Source: Streptosporangiaceae bacterium
GTDB taxonomy: Bacteria; Actinomycetota; Actinomycetes; Streptosporangiales; Streptosporangiaceae
DNA: 18,338 bases
NCBI GenBank assembly: GCA_030043395.1
Contig: JASHXW010000373.1
Location: 1-18,338 of the forward strand
Direction: 5' to 3'
Position numbers and translations under genes: made by a program. Under the pieces are notes generated by a model. The model was not told where the DNA came from, made no database searches, and saw only the letters and a program-made list of their open reading frames with translations. Shown here one piece after another: positions 13,101-18,338 of the stretch (the stretch's first letter is position 1; each line of letters opens with the position of its first letter).

Positions 13101-13472
13101 GTGCGGATCGGGGAACTCGCCAGCACCTCGGGCGTGAGCATCGACACCATCCGGTTCTGGGAGCGCCGTGGAGTCCTGCCGACTCCTTCGCGAACGACAA
13201 GCGGGTACCGCTTGTATTCAGAGACGGCACTCGCCAGGATCAGCCGGACTCGCGAGCTGCAGGCACTTGGCCTCACGCTGGACGAAGTCATCAGCGCGCT
13301 ACGCGCACAGGACGAAGGCAATGCCTCGTGTGCGTCCCAGCGCTGGCGTCTGGAGGCGGCGCTTGACCGGGTAGAAGCCAAGATCGCCGAGCTGACCAAG
13401 CTCCGGGGAGCCATGCGCGGCGCACTGGCAGCGTGCGACGCTGGCGCTTGTCACCTGGCCGATCCGCTGTGA
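13101..13472 (+). CDS. MerR-family regulator, heavy-metal-sensing type
   Basis: The 123-residue protein has the MerR N-terminal winged helix (MRIGELASTSGVSIDTIRFWERRGVLPTPSRTTSGYRLYSE at 1-41), a long dimerisation helix (about 83-110) and a C-terminal metal-loop region. Cysteines C77, C112 and C117, followed by H118 (CDAGACHL), reproduce the spacing of sensors such as CadR, where Cys77, Cys112 and a further Cys near 119 bind Cd/Zn/Pb-type ions. The start is GTG 13101 with GGGAG at 13091-13095 (5-nt spacer). It should activate the divergent cysteine-pair gene from the 20-bp-spacer promoter at 13054-13085 and control its own expression. The stop overlaps the methyltransferase start. Which metal is sensed is unknown. 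Confidence 0.88.
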   Translation: MRIGELASTSGVSIDTIRFWERRGVLPTPSRTTSGYRLYSETALARISRTRELQALGLTLDEVISALRAQDEGNASCASQRWRLEAALDRVEAKIAELTKLRGAMRGALAACDAGACHLADPL

Positions 13473-14095
13473 CGTCGATGAGCGGCGTCGACGCCGATCC
13501 GTGGAGCCACAACAACCACTTTCACGACGACATCATGAGGGCCGTCCCGCCCGGCTGTGAGCGCGCGCTGGACGTGGGCTGCGGCCAGGGCGCGCTCACC
13601 CGGCGGCTCCGAAGTGTCGTTCCGCACGTGACAGGTATCGACCGGGACGAGCGCAGCATCGAGCTTGCACGCAGCCATCCGCAGGCGCGCGACATCGAGT
13701 ACCTGCTCGACGACTTTCGGAAGGCTGACTTCGAGCCTGGATCGTTTGACCTGATCACGTCGATCGCGTCGCTGCACCACATGGATGGCGAGCAGGCGCT
13801 CAGTCGCATGGCCCACCTGCTCAGGCCACGCGGTGTGCTCGCCGTGATTGGCCTAGCCGGGCTGGGATCGCCAGCCGACCTGGTTCTGGAGATCCCGTCT
13901 AAGATCGGCGCCGGGTTCCATCAGGCCGCATCCCGCGGTAGGCCGGCACCTACCTATACCTCGCCGGTCATCTGGCCGCCTCCACTGACCTACGGCCAGA
14001 TGAGGCGGCTCGCCGTGCGGCTCCTGCCAGGATCGCGATTCCGGCACCGCATGTACTGGCGTTATTCGCTGCTGTGGACCAAGATGAGCGATTAA
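13469..14095 (+). CDS. Class I SAM-dependent methyltransferase
   Basis: The 208-residue protein is a Rossmann-type methyltransferase: motif I RALDVGCGQGALTRRL at 32-47, the acidic ribose-binding residue in VTGIDRDERS (D58), motif with EYLLDDFRKADFEPGSFDLITSIASLHHM, and LRPRGVLAVIGLAG. The His in LHHM followed by a Pro/Arg-rich C-terminal region is usual for small-molecule methyltransferases. The substrate cannot be assigned. GTG 13469 overlaps the MerR stop (GTGA), indicating coupling. ATG 13478, three codons on, is an alternative, and neither has a strong ribosome binding site. It may be metal-responsive through MerR read-through, or simply the first gene of the CHAT cluster 31 bases downstream. 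Confidence 0.85.
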   Translation: MTSMSGVDADPWSHNNHFHDDIMRAVPPGCERALDVGCGQGALTRRLRSVVPHVTGIDRDERSIELARSHPQARDIEYLLDDFRKADFEPGSFDLITSIASLHHMDGEQALSRMAHLLRPRGVLAVIGLAGLGSPADLVLEIPSKIGAGFHQAASRGRPAPTYTSPVIWPPPLTYGQMRRLAVRLLPGSRFRHRMYWRYSLLWTKMSD

Positions 14096-14119
14096 GGGGA
14101 ATTGGCGTAACAATTCTCC
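14096..14119 (+). terminator. Small hairpin between methyltransferase and CHAT genes
   Basis: GGGGAATTG (14096-14104) pairs with CAATTCTCC (14111-14119) with one G.U pair around a GCGTAA loop, starting directly after the methyltransferase TAA. The segment GAATTGGCGT (14099-14108) is repeated exactly at 14139-14148 inside the CHAT coding region. It may be a terminator, an attenuator, or a remnant of a duplicated control site. Confidence 0.4.
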
Positions 14120-14126
14120 GTGCCCG

Positions 14127-16178
14127 GTGCCGTTAGCCGAATTGGCGTGCGCAGAGGTCTTGCTGGAGGTGCCTATCAGCGAGGTTGATGCCAGTCGGCT
14201 AGAGGCTGAGATCCGGCACCTCGAACAAATGCTCGCCGGCACTGTCCGGCCCGAGCTGCGTCCACCTGCAGCGGCCGGGAAGCTGGCGCAGTTGTACCTG
14301 GACAGCGTGGCGGTGGAGCCAGCGTCCGGCGGGCCCAGCCCGCAAGAGCGTGCAGAGCGGCCCGGCAGGGCTCTGCATCTGGCCGAGAGCGGGCTGAAGA
14401 TGGTCACGGCGGACGATCCGCTGTACCCGAAGCTTCTGCACGTGACGGCGTGTGCCCTGCGAACCGTTTCCTCTCCGCCCGCCGGCTCGCTAGGGCCGGA
14501 CGGCCGGGCGGCGCGGCTGGATCGCGACTCGTGGATGCTCAGCGTGGATCCGGTGCCCCAGGAGGCGCTGGACTTCGCCAGGCAGTGGGGCGACTGGGCG
14601 TGGCAGAACGAGAACTGGGACGAGGCGGCTGAAGCCTACGAGGGCGCTGCCATCGCGCTGAACCGGATCGTGCTCCGCACCACCCCGGACATCCTGAAAC
14701 GGCTGGACCTGATCGGCAGGTACTCGCACCTGGCTCCGCGCAGTGCCTATGCCCATGCGCGCGAAGAGAGAGCCAAAGAAGCCGTCACAATGCTCGAGCG
14801 AGCCGCCTACCTGCTTTCAGGAGTAGGCACGCAGCGTCAGGATCTGGACCGCCTGGCTCGGATCGGCCACTCTGACCTGCGCGATCGACTCATAGCCGAC
14901 CAGAAATCAGTGAATGACCAAGCTGCAGAGCCCGACCAGTACGGTCACCTCCCCGTCGGCCGGCAGCAGGCGCAGGCTCGCCTGAACGCGACTGTCGAAC
15001 AGGTCCGCGCCGTTCCCGGAATGGCCAGATTCGCGACGCCAGCTGGCTGGGCAGACGTGTGGGAGGTCGCCCAGATCCTGCCCGTTGCCTATCTCGCAAG
15101 TACGGACAAGGGCACCGCCGTGCTGGCCGTGCAGAAAGGCGCGGCGAGCATCGCTACGGTCTGCCATCCGATGACGGAGGAGGACATCTGGGCGGGCGTG
15201 CAGGATTTCTTCGCCGCTGAGTACGCGCAAGGCTCCTCTGGCCCGAGCGAGGCTCTCATCAAGGCACTTGAGTGCATCGGCGCGCTAATGTACCCGGTGT
15301 TCCAGGGGCTCGGCGCGGACATTCCGTTCCTCTTGATTCCGCTGGGCACTCTGGCGCTGCTGCCTTTGCACGCCGCGATTCAGCTCAGGACCACGCCGAC
15401 CGGGGAGCGCGTAGCCAGGTTCCCGTTTCATTTGGGGTATATCAGGTATGCGAGCTCCGCTCGCTCGTGGTTGCGCTGCACGGAGAATGCCGCCCTGACA
15501 CGCGGATCGGGCGCGCTCGTGGTCAATAATCCCGCTCCGCTACCCGTGCAGCTCGATGAGCTCCAGCTCGCGGATTACGAACGGGACGCCGTGGCCAAGT
15601 ACTTCCCGGTCACCGAGCTCGCTGGGAGAGACGCCACTCAGGACCGGATCCTGCAGGACCTGCCTGATGCAGCAGTCGTGCACTTTAGCTGTCACGGCAC
15701 AATCGACGCCAGGATGCGCTACACGGGCGTGCTGCACATTGCCGACCAGCGCATCCTGACTGTCCAGCATCTCGCGGACTCCCCTGCGCTCTCGGCCCGG
15801 CTGGTTGTCCTCTCGGCCTGCAGCAGCGGCATGAGCGCGGTGGGGGTCACTCAGATGACGAGCATCCCGGCTGCGCTCATCGCGGCGGGCGCTGCCGGCG
15901 TTATCGCGACGTTCTGGCACACCGATGAAATGGCCACGTTGTTGCTAGTGTCACGTTTCTATGACCTGTGGCAGAGCGCTCCGGGATTGGAACCTTGCGT
16001 CGCCCTTGGTAGGGCGCAGGAGTGGCTCGCGATGTCGACGGCGTCCGAGCTACGCGGGGCCGTGCCAGCGGCTGCCCTGGCCAGTTCGGCCGCGAAGCGA
16101 CTGACTCAAGCGGCCGATGATGACAAGCCGTTCATGGATCCCTGGTTCTGGACGCCATTCTTCCTGCTGGGGACCTGA
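14127..16178 (+). CDS. TPR-CHAT domain caspase-like protease
   Basis: The 683-residue protein has a helical N-terminal half with tetratricopeptide-like segments (for example NENWDEAAEAYEGAAIALNRIV from about 161 and REERAKEAVTMLERAAYLL). A C-terminal CHAT domain runs from about residue 310 to the end. CHAT domains are caspase-like cysteine peptidases. The dyad is intact: H523 in VVHFSCHG and C565 in VVLSACSSG, followed by AALIAAGAAGVIATFWHTDE and the usual FWTPFFLLG end. Such proteases act in bacterial conflict and cell-death systems, often cleaving a neighbouring gene's product. GTG 14127 is the first usable start after an in-frame stop at 14085, but no good ribosome binding site precedes it, so a start some codons downstream is possible. 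Confidence 0.88.
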   Translation: MPLAELACAEVLLEVPISEVDASRLEAEIRHLEQMLAGTVRPELRPPAAAGKLAQLYLDSVAVEPASGGPSPQERAERPGRALHLAESGLKMVTADDPLYPKLLHVTACALRTVSSPPAGSLGPDGRAARLDRDSWMLSVDPVPQEALDFARQWGDWAWQNENWDEAAEAYEGAAIALNRIVLRTTPDILKRLDLIGRYSHLAPRSAYAHAREERAKEAVTMLERAAYLLSGVGTQRQDLDRLARIGHSDLRDRLIADQKSVNDQAAEPDQYGHLPVGRQQAQARLNATVEQVRAVPGMARFATPAGWADVWEVAQILPVAYLASTDKGTAVLAVQKGAASIATVCHPMTEEDIWAGVQDFFAAEYAQGSSGPSEALIKALECIGALMYPVFQGLGADIPFLLIPLGTLALLPLHAAIQLRTTPTGERVARFPFHLGYIRYASSARSWLRCTENAALTRGSGALVVNNPAPLPVQLDELQLADYERDAVAKYFPVTELAGRDATQDRILQDLPDAAVVHFSCHGTIDARMRYTGVLHIADQRILTVQHLADSPALSARLVVLSACSSGMSAVGVTQMTSIPAALIAAGAAGVIATFWHTDEMATLLLVSRFYDLWQSAPGLEPCVALGRAQEWLAMSTASELRGAVPAAALASSAAKRLTQAADDDKPFMDPWFWTPFFLLGT

Positions 16179-16217
16179 AGAGAAGCCCGAAAAGAAGCTT
16201 GAAAGGAAGGAGGCCTG

Positions 16218-16988
16218 ATGCCCGAACTGCCGGTGTCCTGCATGAAGGCCGTCTGGGGAGTCACGAGATTCTGGATGGCGTATCCGCTTGCCCAGGATCT
16301 GTCGCCCGGCTCGTACGGCAGGAAGGTCCAGGGCCGGTTCGAGAAGGACGGCGAGCTGTCTGACTTCCGCGGCTACAGCGCGACTGACTGCGCCACCAGC
16401 CTCGCGCCGGCTCGCTCGCCATCAGATGCCTGGATGTCTGTCGGCACGCGAGTGGAGCGGTTCGGCGCTGGGGTCGACAGCCCGGCCCTCCCGGTCGATG
16501 GTCACCTGCAGCTTCGGTTCAGCCAGGCCAACCAGGTGGCGTTCCTGTGTCGCAACGGCCGCGAGTGGGGCTTCACCAGACGCGGCCTGGTCAAGCAGTA
16601 CCTGCTTGCGCTCTTCCGCGAGGGTGCGTGGAACGCGAAGGACATCCTGATCACCACCGTCATGAAGACCGATGGGGCATGGCTGTTCTACTCAAGCGAA
16701 AGTGGTCAGACCGTCGACATCTCGCTGTCGGTTGCGCCAGGAGTGGGGCCGGCTGCGGAGCTTCTGAAAGCTGCGATTGGTCGCGGTGAATTCGGCGCGG
16801 GCTACAGCTGGGCCGGCTCAGCGGGATATTCATCTTCGGTGCCGAAGGCCGCTACACCTCTGTTCGAAGCCATCCAGGTGAAGCGGTTGCCGCACCTGAG
16901 CGCGGACATCGTCCTGAAGGGCGACGACGACTTGTTCGAGTCGCCGACCTTTGGGGACCCCGACGACGAGGAAGACGGCGAGGAATAG
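16218..16988 (+). CDS. Unknown protein with acidic C-terminal tail, partner of CHAT protease
   Basis: I recognise no established family in this 256-residue protein. Residues about 1-235 look like a mixed, strand-rich domain: LQLRFSQANQVAFLCR at 97-112, KDILITTVMKTDGAWLFYSS at 141-160, GQTVDISLSVAP, and TPLFEAIQVKRL at 213-224. A Gly/Ser/Tyr-rich segment (189-208) is followed by a tail of residues 236-256 in which 12 of 21 are Asp or Glu. A cysteine lies near the N-terminus (C8). It starts at ATG 16218 with AAGGAGG (16207-16213), the strongest ribosome binding site of the cluster, 39 bases after the CHAT stop. Size, position and a removable tail make it a candidate CHAT substrate. Gasdermin-like pore former is one hypothesis, not established. 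Confidence 0.75.
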   Translation: MPELPVSCMKAVWGVTRFWMAYPLAQDLSPGSYGRKVQGRFEKDGELSDFRGYSATDCATSLAPARSPSDAWMSVGTRVERFGAGVDSPALPVDGHLQLRFSQANQVAFLCRNGREWGFTRRGLVKQYLLALFREGAWNAKDILITTVMKTDGAWLFYSSESGQTVDISLSVAPGVGPAAELLKAAIGRGEFGAGYSWAGSAGYSSSVPKAATPLFEAIQVKRLPHLSADIVLKGDDDLFESPTFGDPDDEEDGEE

Positions 16989-16995
16989 GCCGGGG

Positions 16996-18078
16996 ATGTT
17001 TCTTCCGCCTCCCGTGACGCGCGGCGGCGCGCGGGGATTCAGGGCCGACCAGCTCGCGGCCTACTACTCGTTCCCGGCTGAGTATGACGGGACCGGAACG
17101 ACCATCGCCATCGTGAGCCTGTATGGCGGCTTTCGCAGATCAGATCTGGGAACTTACTTCTCCGCCTTCGGCCTTCCGTCTCCTGCTGTAGAGACGGTTT
17201 CGGTAGACGGGGCGACCAACAACCCTGTCGCAGATCCGCAGGCGAACGGCGAGTTGGTCTTGAGCCTGGAAATCCTGGGCTCGGTTGCGCCGGGTGCGAA
17301 GTTGGTCGTCTACCAGGCGCCGAACACCGAGCTAGGCACCATCGACGGCCTTGCGGCTGCCGTTTTCGATCAGGAACGCCACCCCAATGTGGTGTGCCTG
17401 CCCCTGCTGATGGACGAGGACGAGACCTATCCGATGCTCGCCAGCGCGATAGGCGACCGAATCCTCGCGGCGGCCCTGACCGGCGTGAGCGTCTGCGCAC
17501 CCGCCGGCTACTGGACGGACGGGACGCTGCATCCGACGGCGCCGGGCTCGCACCCATCCCTGCTGGCGTGCGGTTCCACCCGGGCGGTCGAAGCCGGCGC
17601 CGGCCTGACGGAGCAGCCCATGGTCAGCATCCCTGGTCCGCCCGCCCGGAGCACGATCTGGCCGAGCGACGACATACCACCCGCACCTCGGCGTGCAGCG
17701 CGGCCCGCATCTCGCCGCTCTGTGCGGCCTGCACCTAGCCACTCTGCCCCGCCCAAGCCGCCTGGGCGGGCCGTACCCGACGTATGCGCCCTGGCCGACG
17801 AGGAGATCGGCTACCTGTGCTTCATCAACGGCAGCTGGCTCAGCGCGGTGAGTCCCGTATCTCCGGCCTGCATGTGGGCTGGCCTGCTCGCCCGCCTCCG
17901 GCAGGCCTTGGGCAGGCCGTTCTTTATCGATCCGGTCCTCCGGCCAGGAGTTATGAGGCCGGTGCCTGACCTGATCGGCCCGTCAGCGTCACAGCCGGCG
18001 CCTGCCTGGGATAGTCGCGTCGGCTGGGGCAGCCCCGATGGGGAGCGCCTGCTGGCGGCGCTACGTAGCCGCAAGTGA
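16996..18078 (+). CDS. Pseudo-sedolisin: S53-like peptidase homologue without prodomain and with altered catalytic residues
   Basis: The 360-residue protein follows the sedolisin (S53) catalytic domain from its first residues: RADQLAAYYSFP, GTGTTIAIVSLYGGFRRSDLGTYF, GELVLSLEILGSVAPGAKLV, GRAVPDVCALADEEIGY, MWAGLLARLRQALGRP and VGWGSPDGERLLAAL. The activation prodomain is absent. Glu of the Ser-Glu-Asp triad is kept (E86), but the Asp four residues on is S90, the oxyanion-site Asp in the SGDSG motif is replaced (APAGYW), and the GTS nucleophile motif reads AVS (S286). A Pro/Arg/Ser-rich insertion fills about residues 218-255. It is probably inactive and has no signal peptide, so it likely acts as an intracellular binding module. 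ATG 16996 was chosen 7 bases after the previous stop. Confidence 0.82.
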   Translation: MFLPPPVTRGGARGFRADQLAAYYSFPAEYDGTGTTIAIVSLYGGFRRSDLGTYFSAFGLPSPAVETVSVDGATNNPVADPQANGELVLSLEILGSVAPGAKLVVYQAPNTELGTIDGLAAAVFDQERHPNVVCLPLLMDEDETYPMLASAIGDRILAAALTGVSVCAPAGYWTDGTLHPTAPGSHPSLLACGSTRAVEAGAGLTEQPMVSIPGPPARSTIWPSDDIPPAPRRAARPASRRSVRPAPSHSAPPKPPGRAVPDVCALADEEIGYLCFINGSWLSAVSPVSPACMWAGLLARLRQALGRPFFIDPVLRPGVMRPVPDLIGPSASQPAPAWDSRVGWGSPDGERLLAALRSRK

Positions 18079-18154
18079 CACCTGCCGGATAACACATCTG
18101 ACCGGTGACGGGGGCCGGGCAGGGGACGCCAGCGCCCGCGGATAGGAGGAGACG

Positions 18155-18338
18155 ATGAACATGCTGGCGGCGCGGAGTTCCCCGACGCCGAGGAACACTT
18201 CGCAGGGCGCGGCTGGCCTTCGGCGGATGCTAACTCTCGCAGTCGTACTCACGCTCGCGACCTTTCTGGGCGCCACCATGCAGCCGACCCATGCGCTTGC
18301 CGTTTCGGCCCGGCACCATGCTGGGGCACGCGCGCCAG
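18155..18338 (+). CDS. N-terminus of a secreted protein (runs off the window)
   Basis: ATG 18155 follows AGGAGG (18144-18149) with a 5-nt spacer, and the frame stays open to the end of the window (61 codons). The product has a signal-peptide layout: a polar start, arginines at LRR, a hydrophobic core TLAVVLTLATFLGA, and a probable cleavage after ALA in THALAVSA. The mature part is too short to identify. Its 76-base gap from the pseudo-sedolisin suggests a separate or weakly linked gene. Confidence 0.7.
   Translation, partial: MNMLAARSSPTPRNTSQGAAGLRRMLTLAVVLTLATFLGATMQPTHALAVSARHHAGARAP

Overview
The window is high-GC DNA with dense, closely packed genes on both strands, AGGAGG-type ribosome binding sites, GTG/TTG starts and several probable leaderless starts. 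The gene content is that of a mycelial-type actinomycete: an F420/FMN split-barrel enzyme and a DUF385 enzyme, an imuA-imuB mutagenesis cassette under an actinobacterial LexA box, a mycoredoxin-like domain, a mycothiol-dependent (MDMPI_N) remnant, an alditol oxidase and a TPR/CHAT protein. I cannot name the species. No rRNA, tRNA, transposase or CRISPR array was seen.

Layout. 1-91: the repetitive end of an unidentified reading frame. 150-984: an AlkB-like dioxygenase, convergent with a 3'-truncated MDMPI_N gene. 1090-1663: a palindrome-rich control region and a DUF385 oxidoreductase. 1676-1731: a perfect 26-bp hairpin between convergent genes. 1775-3072 (-): a polytopic membrane protein and a YtrA-type GntR regulator, with an operator at 3082-3101. 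3161-3664: a PNPOx-fold protein. 3675-4652: a promoter, a ~135-nt leader with competing stems and a secreted phage-tail-lysozyme-type protein. 4683-4761: a long three-tier hairpin. 4843-5784: an acetamidase/formamidase. 5801-5854: another two-tier hairpin. 5989-8563: LexA-controlled imuA-imuB. 8606-8944 (-): a YciI protein. 9041-10258 (-): a mycoredoxin-thioredoxin reductase fusion. 10362-11203 (-): an ArsR-SRPBCC operon. 11371-12645: an alditol oxidase. 12687-13016 (-) and 13101-13472 (+): a divergent pair of a cysteine-pair protein and a metal-type MerR regulator, sharing a 20-bp-spacer promoter. 13469-18078: methyltransferase, CHAT protease, unknown acidic-tailed protein and pseudo-sedolisin, closely spaced on one strand. 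18155-end: the start of a secreted protein.

How the genes fit together. Most are independent one- or two-gene stress or metabolic units, each with its own recognisable control site (LexA, YtrA, ArsR, MerR, and a TetR-like palindrome set). The most promising region for an undescribed system is 14127-18078. A caspase-like CHAT protease with an intact His/Cys dyad is followed by a 256-residue protein of unknown family with a strongly acidic C-terminal tail, and then by a sedolisin homologue whose catalytic Asp and oxyanion Asp are both replaced. This resembles a protease-plus-substrate conflict or cell-death module, but that is inference. Second best is the lysozyme leader at about 3710-3845, which looks like an unassigned cis-regulatory RNA.
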